Shown one piece after another: positions 42,790 to 55,222 of a stretch of DNA of 64,000 nt (positions are counted from its first letter, which is position 1; the number at the start of each line of letters is the position of its first letter). The notes under the pieces are model-generated. The model was not told the origin of the DNA. It was given only the letters and a program-made list of their open reading frames with translations, and ran no database searches. The position numbers and the translations under genes were made by a program. The DNA comes from Cantharellus purpuraceus (lineage: Eukaryota; Basidiomycota; Agaricomycetes; Cantharellales; Hydnaceae): positions 1 to 64,000 of the forward strand of contig JALBUN010000013.1 of assembly GCA_025174535.1 (NCBI GenBank). Direction: 5' to 3'.

Positions 42790-45700
42790 CTATATACCAA
42801 GCACACAATTGACCCAGCGATACTCGCCATAACAATGAAGGGGTATCCACCAGCAGTGCAGTGCTTGTTCACCGATGATCCAGTCGCTACCCTCGGTTAT
42901 GAACGAGAGAGATGCGGTTGTGTCGTTTGTCGCCTCTTGGTCAACTGGATCGTTCATGTAGAACGCCCCAAGGTCCAAGCGATGGACCCGAGTTCCATCT
43001 GGTAAGTGGACTGGTTCAGGTAGCAAATGCATCTCGTTTGTCTCGTACGTCGTCACGTCCAATATCCAAGCCTTTTCATCAGAACCATAACATACGATAT
43101 GACGACCATCATGCGAGAAGCCGACACATCGCACATCAACCAGCAAATCCAGCTTCCTTTCAATCTGGCCTGTCGCTAGGTTCCATATCCAAACAGTTCC
43201 CATCAATCCAAACACGACCCAATTGCCATCGCGCGAGAAGGCGACTGATGTCACCTTCGTCCAATGCTGAAGCCGCCCGACATCGCTCTTCGTGTGGCAG
43301 TTCCATATTCGAACGGTCTTGTCGCTCGACCCAGATACAACATGGCTTCCATCTCTGGAGAAGGCGACGGAGTTCACAATATCAGAATGACCCTGTAATG
43401 TGCATTCCACCGTGTTCATTACGTGGGTCCAGACGTAAACCAAGCCTTCCGTCCCAATCACGACACGACTACCGTCGCGCGAGAGCGCACAAGAGTGCAG
43501 GCTATGCCGGGTCAACCGATCCAGTGGCCTCGTATCCCTCACCTCAATCACTGTTGAGCGGTGCAAACATCATGCCGTCATCTCCGCCAACATAATTGAT
43601 CACCCAGACCCGGACCGCTTGGTCGCGCGATCCAGACGCAATGCGGCTGCCGTCAGGAGAAATGCAACAGACGTGACCCCGTTTTAAATGGCCCTCCAGA
43701 ATATGCATCAGCCTACCCGTCGTCACACTCCAGATGTACACCCCATACGCCACCTCATCCCCCACTGTAGACACAACACGACTGCCATCGGGTGAAAAAG
43801 CCACAGACATATCCCAATACGGTAGATACGACTTGTTGCGTATCAGACATCTTGAGTGGCAAGAAGCAATTTGACCGTTGTCGTGTAAGACATGGACGGA
43901 TGTCATCCCGGTCGCTGTAGACGGGACCTTGTGCCCTGTGACACCGTCTACATCCCAGATCTATAACTCGCTATACGATGCAGCTGCAATGTGTCGACAG
44001 TCAGAAGAAACTGCGATAGACATCACCGCATCTAATGGGCCTGTCAGCTCACAAGACAGCTGGCCGGTCGCAACGTCCCATATTCGAACAATCCTGTCTG
44101 AGCCAGACACGACAAACTTGTCGTTTCCGAACACGGCAACAGACATCACTTCACTTGAATGTCCTGACAGTAAGAGTTCTATGGTGTACTTCGTCGTATT
44201 CCAAATCCGAACTGTTTTTTCCTTTGATCCAGAGACAATATAGTCACCCTTATGTGAAAAGGCCACGGACGTCACGTAACCCATATGGCCTTTCAGCTGA
44301 GCCTCCTGTTCCTCAGTCGCGACATCCCAGATCCGAACCGTATGGTCGTCTGATCCAGATGCGATGCGACTACCATCAGGTGAGAAAGCAACACACCCCA
44401 CACAATCCGTATGCATTCATCGAGAGCGTCAATGACGACGGTTTTGTATGTCCCGACAGACATGCCAGGCGCACGCTTAATTGGCTCAACCAATAGCAAG
44501 CGGAACTGCATAGAGAGTGCGTGCAACGAACCCACGTCGGGTTTATCCTCGATAGCCTGACTGACCGTGGATCGAAGGAGAAGCGAAGCCTGAGAAAGTT
44601 GGTAGGCAATGGTAGGGATGATGAGACGCGCGTCTCTAACATCTTGAGAAGCTGAGCGGGAACAGAAGAAGCTCGCTCCTAGCACTTGCTTCTCGTCCAG
44701 TATTTGACTGAGGGTGTGAGCGATGCAGGACTTTCCCGTCCCCGCCATTCCACTTAGCCAATAAACATTTAGCTGTGCATCATTGAATACCCATTCCTCG
44801 AGATCAGCCAAGATTCGCACACGGGTACCCTCCATTGGGTGTTTTTCATCGTCAGGTAATTGATGAGTATCGTAAGATGCATTCCCGGCACGGGGAAGAC
44901 TCTAATCATTTATCAACAAAATTACACATACACAACACATCGCAGCCAACTCACGAATGACGCAAGTCATTTCTTTATCCTCACTGAGGCTTTGCACAGC
45001 ATGGAGCGCGGCGTTCATTCGGGGATCAACTAATCACCGCGCCATTAGCATCGCATCACAGACAACTCACGAGTAGTCACCTCTTCCCTGAGCATTTGTA
45101 ATATGTCCTTTACCATAGCTTCAACCGTGTCCATATGACCGCCTATCCGTTTGTCATCAAAACTACATAGAAGCATAAGACCACAGCCAACTCACGAGTG
45201 GTCTCCTCACCCTGAGGATTTGCAATACTTCCTTTGTCGTCGCTTCAACATAAGACGCGGTGTCTGTCTGAAGACGGCCTCAATCCCCCTGTCATCAAAA
45301 TTACAGCAACACATCACGACCAACTTACGCGTGGTTTCCTCCCTGAGCATTCTCAATATATTCTGTACCATGTCCTCAACTCGAAGCATGGTCCCCATCT
45401 GGAATCCGTCAGTTAAGCGAACATGTCTTCACATAGTCAGAAGAATCATACGTCGAATATACCTTTCGCCAATCCAATGTCGCGAAACGATTGTGTAATC
45501 AAAGAGTCACCTTTGGCATTCTCGATCGCACGCCTAACATACCCGTGGTTTTGTACACGTCCGATTTCATCCTTGTGAGTTTTCATAGCACTGAAGTTCT
45601 AGTCAGCTCCAAGATAGGCCGATGAAGCACAATGGAATCACAGACGTTGAAAAATCTGTAACACGACTCAGACCAGGTGCTTCCTCCCGGGATCCCTGAG

Positions 45701-46262
45701 AGCCGTGCTGCTTGTACTTCATAATAACGGAGATGATGGCATCCAGTGTGTCCTGTATCGCTTCGAAGCCTCGCTTATTCTGTCCCGCTTTCTGTCTCAT
45801 GAGTTGGTCCTGAACAGTCACCTACTGTTAGAGATACATACATCGATCACCGTCATGAGACGGCTTGCCCCCGTAGCAGCAGCTTTTAGCGGTGGGAGGG
45901 CATACCCCACTGTGTCCGCCATGACAAGGCCACCTTTGAACCCCTCATAAGCAATGCTGCGAACACGTCCGATGAGGATCAGTGTGATTAAGGAGGTTGT
46001 TAAAGTGGTTAACGTGGCCATCACCGCCCAGCAAGTTTTGTGGCTGATGAATATGAACGGCATCGGCAGAAGATCTGAAGGTGCTCTCTGAGTTTGACGT
46101 TTCAGATATAGTATGAGGTAGATGGACATCGAATGGCGGGACGAAGGCGCCGCCTGACTCTGACGGTCCAGCGGGAGATTGTCGAGACGTCGTTCGAAGT
46201 CGTTTCAGTAACTTGCCTACCATATTGATGCTGGATTGAGAGGGGTGAGATCTCTTTGGCAT
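42790..46262 (-). pseudogene. NACHT-WD40 NLR-type gene, broken
   Basis: Reverse-strand gene. Start at 46262 (MPKRSHPSQS). N-terminal helical domain (GLVMADTVGYALPPLK, KRGFEAIQDTLDAIISVI), then small repeated exons (45398-45329, 45288-45196, 45142-45071, 45029-44955), then NACHT from 44901: LEEWVFNDAQLNVYWLSG, Walker A GMAGTGKS, Walker B VVIDALDEC. Right after Walker B the sequence jumps into WD40 repeats in another frame (CVAFSPDGSRIASGSDDHTVRIWD). So the NACHT C-half and linker are deleted. Further lesions: TAG at 43963-43961 in the WD40 region and a frameshift near 43560. WD40 repeats continue to 42790. Such proteins are thought to act in fungal non-self recognition and cell death. Intact domains are recognisable but the product cannot be full length. 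Confidence 0.85.
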
Positions 46263-48533
46263 GGCGGAGAAAATTTTATCTATGGCACTTGTGTGGACGT
46301 TACTCCTTATATGCCAGCCGGTAGCGTTTGTCATGTGCACAGCCCGACGAAGCAAGGCTATAAATCACTACAGAGCTTTGTGCCACTGCAACAAAATAAA
46401 ACCCATCCTCGTCACAATGTTGGCAGATTCACCTCTCAGGCGACCGAAACCTTGAAACTGTCACATGTCGGAATTAGGACTTGCTGTGCAGGGCGCGAGT
46501 GAGTAAAGCACGGTCCCAGTTGTCAACATGTCATATTTCAGGACGAAAAACTTAATGAAACTTAGGGACAAATCTCTGAGAAAGCTCCTCTGCATCTACT
46601 ACAGGTTCTGATGCAGATTTGGCAGCACTGAAACCTCCAAATCGCTCGTAAGACTGATGACCTTTGGGACATGAATCACTCTCCATCTTGCGTTCCTTGT
46701 TCATTCCCGCTGACGCTTCGTCATTCGAGTCGCAAAACCTGAAGATGTGAAAACGCGGTCGGTGGCTCTGGCTGGATCATGATGCATGATCATCGAGTAG
46801 CTCTCTCTTATTTGGATTCCACATCCTTACTGATAGGTGAGGGGGAGGCTCCCCATCATCCACCATCACCGCAGCGTTCATCGTCTCTGCCTCAACATCC
46901 GTCTTTCTTCACTTTCACCACTTCATCCCACTTCCACTTCTTAAAACTCTAGCTTTTCAACCCCAGACCCGACTTACCACTGCTGACCTTTGCTATCGTT
47001 TGCCCAAGCGCTACATCATTAGGGCTCCTTCCTCTTTCACGCATGCTCATCTGCGACCTGCAGAACCCGCTCGCTGATGTCTCATCTTGCCTATGGTATC
47101 CTTTGGGGGCATCTCTTTCAACTTGCTCCTAATGATCTCCTGCGCATGGCTTACAAGTGTGGCCTCGTCCCAGACGACGCAGCCTGGCAGGTGGCGGCGG
47201 CGGCGGGTGCTCATACATATTGATTGTCCAGCCGTGCAGTTGACGCATACCGACCACAAGACATAATCATCATCGTGCACTGTCGCGTGCACTACTGTAA
47301 ATGTCATGATCCTGAACAGACATCCTCCAACACCTGTAATGCACCTTAAGACGAAAGACCGCGGCATGAATGATATTCCTACAGTGTCAAACCTACTAAA
47401 TTTGTTGCGTACCTCCGCCTCCGTCACGCACAGACCAACTGTATCGACCTTGACATGGTCAACAGGACCCCGAGCCAGCTTCGCCTGCACGCCCTCATCT
47501 CTTGCCTCTTTCCCTGGACTGACATGTACGCTGGTGGCGAAGGGCAGCTCACTTCCCCAGAAACCTGCGCCGTATTCACAGTCGCCACAATCACAGAAGA
47601 AACCTCACCCCTCACTCCAATGTCCGATGCTGTACACAAATGGACTGTACCGTAGGTTCCAGCGGGACCGATAATCTTGCAATTCCGGGAGTCTACTCGA
47701 GAGCTGGAGGTTTGAGCGAAGGAAGGCGTCGTGTCTGATGGTTCCTTATGGTGATGGCAAATACACGTAGGTGAGATAGCAGATAAGAAAGCGTCTGTGT
47801 AGGAGTAGAAGGTCCCGCGTGCGCATTTGTGATCGAAGCAGAGCACAGAGAAGTATCGGCGCCACACATGTGAGTCTGTGGAAAACTAACAAAAAGAGTG
47901 GTCTAACGTGATAATGTCACTGCCGCAAGCGTTAGCCTCTTGTGGACAAGTACGCTCGAGCCACGAGCGTCTATGTCGCAAAATTGCGGCCACCGCACAA
48001 GAGGTCCTGTTCAACAAGTTTCTAGTACGACCTCTTCAGTATTCATGGACACCAACTGAAAACGTTTTGTAGGAACCATTGCGCACAGCTACATGCGTTT
48101 CCTATTTGGATCATATAGTGGGCTACAGAAGCCTGTCTCACTCAGAGCCTGTCTGCCAAACACTGGGATACCCACCATCGCCTGATGCGCATATTTAACA
48201 ATCTAGTGAATTGAGCTGGAAACCTGTTGCTTGACTATTCAACCTTAGCCCTTTCGCGCACGATGTTTTGCTTGTGGTCCCTGACGATGTGACGAAACAC
48301 ACCACCTTACAATGAAGTGTTCCACTTCCACAATAAGCCGTTTTTTATGAATTGTCTCCTGACAACAAACACGCCAGTCGGCATCACAACACGCTACCGC
48401 GAGCCACCTACGGCTATTGCTATTGCTATTGTCCAGGCTCGTCATCATATAGTGGCATCTGTAAGTAAAGTCAATGATATAAAGGACTCTTTCACCATGC
48501 CATGCATATTTGAGACAATCTATTCATCATACA
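46263..48533. other. No confirmed gene; reverse-strand coding-like stretch
   Basis: On the reverse strand 47867-47424 and 47490-47047 are open in two frames and could be two exons or a shifted gene (AKLARGPVDHVKVDTVGLC, GCVVWDEATLVSHAQEIIR). I do not recognise the family. The WDEATLVSHAQ piece only loosely recalls a helicase Walker B. The rest has no supportable feature. Confidence 0.3.
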
Positions 48534-49915
48534 ATGACACTCTCCCCACTCTCCGACGTCGCCTCAATCTCCTCTTCAGACATTTCTGCGTCCTCAAGCT
48601 CAATTTCAAGCTCAAGCTCATCATCAACCAAGCCTCCCACGTACTCTGGCACACGCCATCGCAAATCCCTTCGTCGCACGTCTGGAGTTTCTCCAAAATC
48701 AAAGTGGGCCCACGACCCCTTCCCCATCACGTCTTCGCACACCCCACCCCTGCTTGGCGTCCGCCCCGCATCCCTCAACACCGCCACCCACGCTGCACAT
48801 CATCTCGTCGCTGCCGACGACCTCATTGTGCGCATTTTCGACGACCCCCGTAGCCGACTACGCGTGCGCACCCTCGGCCACCCGAATCACACACACGAAC
48901 ACGCACACTCCCACACCGACCATGCGCAGTTCAAGGCCCGCTTCCGTGCAGCATTCCGAGGTGGGAGTACGAATACAGTGCGCGATCTGCAGTGCACAGC
49001 GCAAGAGTTTGCCAGGAGGATGCAGGATCTGGGGCTCATTCAACAAGACGAGGAGACGGCGTTGGCATTTTCAAAGTACGTTTCACACTCTTTTATTCAC
49101 TGCCAACGTTCTTGTCACTCACGGCATGCTGATATTAATGTGTCACCGCCTCAGCTTGTCCCTGCGATACGCGCAGCTAAAATACTACTCTACCCGCGTA
49201 CAAATGAGCCATGTCGTCATCAATGACAAGTTGCAATCCGGAATCGTGGCTACGGCCGACATCCCCAAAGGCGTGCTGATCCACGAGCTCGATGGACTCA
49301 TGTCCTCTGATAGCATCCACTTCGGATTTGCGTCCGTCGCAGGCTCGCCTGGCAATGCCACTAGTCTTGGCGGAAATTGTCCTGGCAATAGGAAACGCAA
49401 GCGTGACCCCCAGCCCCAATTTAATATGTATTCCGTCATCAGGAAAAGCCCCGAACAAAGTGGGCCTGGACACGCCGACCGACTTCTCGTCGGCCCTGCG
49501 CGGTTTGTTAACCACTCCTGCAGGCCCAATTGTAGGGTACGTTCCCCTCTCCCTTCTACCAAGTGTATTCTTTGCGCTTCACTCACCCGGTGGCTCTCAC
49601 CCGCAGCTCAAGCCCTTCCGACGTACCAACGCATGGGGAATCGAAACGTCCAAAGATATCCTCACAGGCGAGGAAATTACCGTCTCCTATGGGAAGGAAT
49701 ACTTTGAACCAGGCGAGTGTGCATGTGCGTCGTGCGGGACTGCAACGCCGCCACCACAAAAGGCCCAGGCACAAACACAGGCGCGAGATACTGAGAAATG
49801 CACGCCCGTGTCCTTGTCTTCCGAGCATATTCGTGTTCCATACCCATCACCACCTGCTGAGTCATCTGCGGAGTACTCGGCACCGCCGCGGAAAAGGAAT
49901 CGGGGGCGAGTTTGA
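48534..49915 (+). CDS. SET-domain lysine methyltransferase, Set9/Suv4-20-like
   Basis: Exons 48534-49075, 49155-49536 and 49607-49915; introns 79 and 70 bp (GTACGT…CAG both); 410 residues. The first 60 residues are Ser-rich, followed by a His-rich region. The SET domain spans about 200-340: SGIVATADIPKGVLIHELDG, then MYSVIRKS, LLVGPARFVNHSCRPNC (the knot motif that builds the SAM and lysine site) and GEEITVSYGKEYFEPG, with a CACASC post-SET zinc cluster. The LLVGPARFVNH and YFEPGECAC order resembles the H4K20 methyltransferases (Set9/Suv4-20, KMT5). The N-SET region is short and divergent, so the substrate is an inference. Splicing keeps the frame throughout; no lesion seen. The first intron ends just before SLRYAQLKYYSTRV. 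Confidence 0.88.
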
Positions 49916-50774
49916 GTTGGGGTCATACTCGGATAAGCGTGTGGCGACGCTGGCGTGATGCAAACACAGCCATCCCCTCTGAGGCCGGTACCTCAGCTCT
50001 GCAGCGCTCAGTGTTCTTCGGCCCAGGTGCCATTTTGCCTACCCTGCAGGCATTGGGTGTTGTATCGAAGGGAATAATGGGGAAGAGAAACAACATGAAG
50101 CTCGGCAATGTAATGCCCAAGTGAGTACTTGTGTGTTCAAGCCACTGCCACCTCCCCTCGTTTGTAGACGTATCAGAATGGCGAAGAAAAGCGTCATGTT
50201 TCTAGTCGAAACTCACCCCGAAGACTCAAGTCCTCGGTAGACCCATCATTATTCAAGTAAAACAAGGATTACGCCTTATTCAGATTATACACGTCCTCCA
50301 TATCTTCCGTAAGCTGAGCCCGGGTGAAGACTTTTATGCTCGGCCAATGCATGTGGGGCTTGTTGTAAGATTAAGTAGACGGGTAGCAGACAGTAGAATA
50401 AGAGCGTAGAATTCCAATATATAATTGGAATCTTAGAGGTAAAAAGCAGTGAGTTGGAGAAAAGTACAACTCTGATTGACTAGAGAATTGCGTATTGGTA
50501 GTACGCATACTTATACATCTGAGAACAGACTTGGCATCCAGAACATACATGAGTTATGAGAGACACATGGACAAAAGATGGAACAAAAAATAGACCATGT
50601 TTGTAAGTGATTTGTGAATGGAGATGTATGAATGTGATAGGAATTGGATATGAGGGTCAGGTGTCAGGTGTTTTACAAGTAAACTGAAGATACAACTTGG
50701 CATATGTATTTATTACTCCTAAACATATGTGATGATTGGTTATGTGGATGGATGTTTGTCTGTTTGATGGTAAC
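49916..50774. other. Downstream flank, no gene
   Basis: This AT-rich strip lies between the SET gene and the second LTR mosaic. A short open stretch (to 50124) follows the SET stop but has no recognised motif. Confidence 0.4.
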
Positions 50775-50902
50775 TGTTTTGGAACCCACAAAATTATGGT
50801 GCTAGGGAAAACTCTAAATCACCACAATGCAACAGCTGAGAAGTATAAGCACAACTCCAGAAACAGTTTAACATTTGTACTTTGGTTACAATCCCTTGTA
50901 TT
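50775..50902 (-). repeat. Gyp1 LTR end fragment, inverted
   Basis: 128 bp of the Gyp1 LTR 3' end on the reverse strand (TGTTTTGGAACC to ATCCCTTGTATT). It abuts the start of a forward Gyp1 LTR at 50903, so two copies meet head to head. Confidence 0.85.
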
Positions 50903-51820
50903 TGTATGGGAACCACCTTTTCCCTATCAAATCCTATTTATGCAGCACCAATGTGCTATTCTTTGCTTTTCCATTCCTAAATATCAGCATATATTTGATG
51001 CTTGTACCTGGAATGGACTTATTCAAATATTCTTTATTTTTCCATATTTTTTCAGGAATATTCCATGCAGAACTCGGCTCAGAATCATTTATTTCTGCTG
51101 TGCTACAGTTGTGGACCCATAGGCACCCACAAACCTTCACACAGCTGGCTCTCCACCTTTGGACCAGGCAGTCAGCCTGAATTCAAGCTCAGATGTCTCT
51201 GATCAATAAATATTCTCTAACTTCACAACCACAGCCTCTCAGGGCACTATTTTCCATGCAGATCATCACATGAGATGTGGCTGTCCATGGCTGTCCAAAC
51301 CAGTGCAGAAAACAGGGTGGACACCCTTCTTTTTGCCTGATCAATGCCTAGTTCAGGGATCAGATCAGCTGATGGGTGATCAAATCAGGTGATTGCCTTG
51401 GAATATTCTACCCCTTCCATAACATTCTAGCTGTTTCCTTCTATTATTAGATAGAACTTTCCAGAACCATTATTCAGCTCCTGATCAGGGTTAGTCCAGT
51501 GATCAGAACCTGTGATTGGCTTGGAATATTCTACCCCTTTCTTCCACCTTCCACAACCTTCCAGTAGTTTCCATCTATTAATAGGTAGAATATTCCAGAA
51601 GCATTAGTCAGCCCCTGTAAATACAATATATAAGGAGGTCATTCTGCCTCAAACATATTCAACCTATTCTACCCATCTTCTGCACACCAGTGTGACTAGA
51701 GTGACATACAGTGTCATCCTCTATATCTCAGTAACTGTTGATTACCAGTTCAAGGATCTTTTACAGTTGTGTAACTGTACTTGATTGCACTCAAAGTAGT
51801 GATATTCCTGCTTTGGGCGT

Positions 51821-53236
51821 TGTCGGTTCGCTTAAGGAATAGATCCTATAAGCCTGCGCGCAACGGTCCTAGCAAACAGACGGTGTGTAACGCAGTTGTT
51901 CAGCGCTCCAAAGATCAATCAGGGCGAGGGGTACGTAACAGGGAAGTGGGATAGTGCTCTGTGGTTGGATGGGGATGGGAGCTAAAGGTCGGTCCAGATG
52001 GCTGATCGTGCTCTGTGACTGGATGACAATGCGGAGCCCGGTTGGGAGGTACGCGAAAGCTGGTTTCAGGAGAATCAACCTCTCGGTGGCGGAGGGAAAT
52101 CTGATCGTTGAACCAAGGTGATTTACCTCAGTGTAGAGATGATGGATTGTGATGTAGAGCGTAGAGCGTAGACTTAGAGTGTGGACTTTGACTTTAGAGC
52201 GTTGGCTGAAAACTTGTTGATTGATTCCAAAGGCGAAAACTAGCGCCCTTTTATATACAAATCCCCAGGGCACAACGACACAATATGAGGAGCAAATGAT
52301 GCCATATGATGCAAGAAATGCTGATCAAGCCAGCTGACGAAGCATGTGAAGTTGAACTACTAAAGGGGGAAATCATGGAGAAATGAAACGACAGATAGGG
52401 GTAATCTTTGTAAGAATAGGGGGTGATGAGTAATAAAAGAACCAAAAATAGAACAAGAATGAGTAAGTCGTGTATGAATGAATTAAAAGATGAAACAGGG
52501 GTGAGTCATATAAAAGAACAATAGAAATGTCCACCAATACCATCTTCCCTACAGCTCCGAAGGTTAATTGACCCTGAGTCACATGAGGACTTCAGTCAGC
52601 ATCCACAACAAATACTCCTTATTGTCTTAGTGATCTGTCTCCATATGGTATCCTGTTCCAAGAGTATTTGGTCCCTTTGCCTGACATGATGTAACCTGAG
52701 TCGGATTGAAGTGGGAGGATAGGTCAGCGATGGCGACTGAAATTCTACCTCACGTTCGACTCTTCTATCCGTGTTACGATATAGAGGTGAAATGTCGAGG
52801 AATGTATATGGTTCAATGGAATTGTGAAAGAATATGGGATTGCCAATGGCATAAGAGAGACATGGTGGGGATCTTGGACGTTGAAAGAGTTTTGGAAGTA
52901 TTTTGACACGTGGAGGTGGCTTAACATGCCCGTGGAGCTCAGCGTATTTTTGATAGTCCTCTGTGTCCAGAGACCAGTGTGACGTATTATTAGAAGTGAT
53001 GTTGGAGAGGGGAATAGAATGGGAAGCCATGTGAATGATGATGAAAGGATTGGTGTGAATAGAAGGCTGATAATGATCGATGGCGATGAAACACAAGTGA
53101 CGATCGATGGCTCGAATTAGAGACTGAGGTGGATAGGGAGTTGCGGCGCTATTTAAAAGTTGATACGAAAAGACGCTGGTGGAGTTGGACTGTCAGAGTG
53201 GTTCGATATGCGTCCTCGATGCGTCCTGGCTCGTCA
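51821..53236 (-). repeat. LTR-E copy B, complete; TSD GCGT
   Basis: 1416 bp; forward-strand ends TGTCGGTTCGC and GGCTCGTCA. A 4-bp duplication GCGT (51817-51820, 53237-53240) is clean, and the empty site reads GGGCGTGAGTG in the 19092 and 4936 copies. A TATATAAAAGGGC box lies at about 52247-52258 on the reverse strand. Confidence 0.88.
52596..53096 (-). CDS. ORF inside LTR-E copy B, unknown
   Basis: 166 codons, or 149 from the internal ATG in MASHSIPLSN. It is the same ORF as in copy A, with RPRSPPCLSYAIG and SICCGC. No homology is recognised. A short antisense ORF overlaps it in all copies. Confidence 0.4.
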   Translation of the reverse strand: MCFIAIDHYQPSIHTNPFIIIHMASHSIPLSNITSNNTSHWSLDTEDYQKYAELHGHVKPPPRVKILPKLFQRPRSPPCLSYAIGNPIFFHNSIEPYTFLDISPLYRNTDRRVEREVEFQSPSLTYPPTSIRLRLHHVRQRDQILLEQDTIWRQITKTIRSICCGC

Positions 53237-53777
53237 GCGTGAGTGTATTATCTGCCTCACGTGACTACAAATCTACAGGGTGAGATTGTCTGTTGATAGT
53301 CCTGCCATTAGTGCTCTTGTTTAAGTTACTAGTGTGTACTGCCTTTGCAGAGCATTAGAAGCTTGAACTTGTGTGAAGCAGTTGCTAGACTACTTCACAC
53401 ATCGCTGTTACCTGCTTCTGAGTGCCACTGGTTGGACGGTTGGATTCATCCACCTACTTCCTTTAGCCTCTAAGTGCATTCCCCTCTTTTTGGAATATCT
53501 GGACCCCTAAGCGTCCGTGAACTCTAGACTCTGGAAGTCTTATTCATTTCTTGCTGCTAAGAAACATATTACTTTTCTGCATATAGTCTGCATTGACCAA
53601 TACAAAGGATTGTAACCAAAGTACAAACGTTAAATTGTTTCTGGAGTTGTGCTGCAGCAGGGTTTGATATTCTTCTCAGCTGTTCATTCACGGAGATTTA
53701 GAGTTTTCCCTAACACCATAATTTTGCGGGTTCCAAAACAGTGGGCCTGGTGTAATTTGCGACTTGTGTTGTGACGC

Positions 53778-55071
53778 TAACGAGCCAGGACGCATCAAGA
53801 ATGTATATCAAACCACTCTGACAGTCCAACTCCGCCAGCACCTTTTCATATCAAACTTTTAAATAGCACTGCAACTCCCTCTCTACCTCAGTCTCTAATT
53901 CTAGCCATCGATTGTCACTCGTGTTTCATTGCCATTGATCATTATCAGCCTTTGATTCACACCAATCCTTTCATCATCATTCACATGGCTTCCAATTCTA
54001 TTCCCCTCTCCAACATCTCTTCTAATAATATGTCACACTGGTCTCTGGACATGGAGGACTATCAAAAATATGCTGAGCTCCACAGGCATGTTAAGCCACC
54101 TCTACATGTCAAAATACTTCCAAAACTCTTTCAATGTCCAAGATCCCCACCATGTCTCTCTTATGCCATTGGCAATCCCATATTCTTTCACAATTCCATT
54201 GAACCATATACATTCCTTGGCATTTCGCCTCTATATTGTAACATGGATAGAAGAGTTGAACATGAGGTAGAATTTCAGTCGCCATTGCTGACCTATCCTC
54301 CCACTTCAATCTGACTCAGGTTACATCATGTCAGGCAAAGGGACCTAATACCCTTGGAACGGGATACCATATGGAGACGTATCACCAAGACAATAAGGAG
54401 TATTTGTTGTGGATGCTGACTGAAGTCCTCATGTGACTCAGGGTCGATTTACCTTTGGAGCTGTAAGGAAGATGGTATTGGTGGACGTTTCTATTGTTCT
54501 TTTATATGACTCACCCCTGTTTCCTTTTAATTCATTCATACACAACTTACTCATCCTTGTTCTATTTTTGGTTCTTTTATTACTCATCACCCCCTATTCT
54601 TACAAAGATTACCCCTATCTGTTGCTTCATTTCTCCATGATTTCCCCATTAGTAGTTCAACTTCACATGCTTCATCAGCTGGCTTGATCAGCATTTCTTG
54701 CATCATATGGCATCATTTGCTCCTCATATTGTGTTGTTGTGCCTTGGGGATTTGTATATAAAAGGGTGCTAGTTTTTGCCTTTGGGATCAATCAACAAGT
54801 TTTCAGCCAACGCTCTAAAGTCAAAGTCCACACTCTAAGTCTATGCTCTACGCTCTACATCACAATCCATCAGCTCTACACTGAGGTAAAGCACCTTGGT
54901 TCAATGATCAGATTTCCCTCCGCCACCAAGAGGTCACTTCTCCTAAAACCAGCTTTTGCATACCTCCCAACCGGGCTCCGCATTGTCATCCAGTCACAGA
55001 GCACGATCAGCCATCTGGACCGTCCTTTTTGCTCCCATCCTCATCCAACCACAGAGCACTATTTCACTTAA
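53778..55071 (+). repeat. LTR-E copy C, 3' truncated
   Basis: Starts TAACGAGCCAGG (a TGA-to-TAA change of the usual end) and follows copies A and B up to GAGCACTATTTCACTT, where homology stops at about 55071. Its ORF (53952-54314) is cut by TGA where copies A and B read Q or R. Confidence 0.8.
53952..54314 (+). pseudogene. LTR-E ORF, truncated by stop
   Basis: The homologous frame to the ORFs in copies A and B, ending early at TGA (54312-54314). After it the same frame continues to the SICCGC end. Confidence 0.5.
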
Positions 55072-55222
55072 AGGGTTCAACATTGTTGAGGATAAGACCT
55101 TAACATGCCCCTCCTTTTATATGTCACCAGACCCCCAGTATAACTCCAACTGCGCCCAACCGTCTCACCTATTCAATCCACAGACATGAGGCCTCAAGGG
55201 CTCGGCCTTAATGGAGAGATAC
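55072..55222. other. Short unmatched segment
   Basis: About 150 bp between truncated LTR-E copy C and the Gyp2 LTR. It matches nothing else in the window and may be internal sequence of an unseen element. Confidence 0.35.

Larger units (their letters stand above)
50903..53740 (+). repeat. Gyp1 LTR, forward, interrupted by LTR-E
   Basis: TGTATGGGAACC (50903) to GGTTCCAAAACA (53740), with LTR-E copy B inserted at 51821-53236. No flanking duplication is seen, in keeping with a rearranged left side. Confidence 0.9.

Noticed and set aside
47047..47867. Helicase-like gene on the reverse strand
   Set aside because: Only one short piece (WDEATLVSH) is suggestive; no Walker A or other helicase motif could be found nearby.
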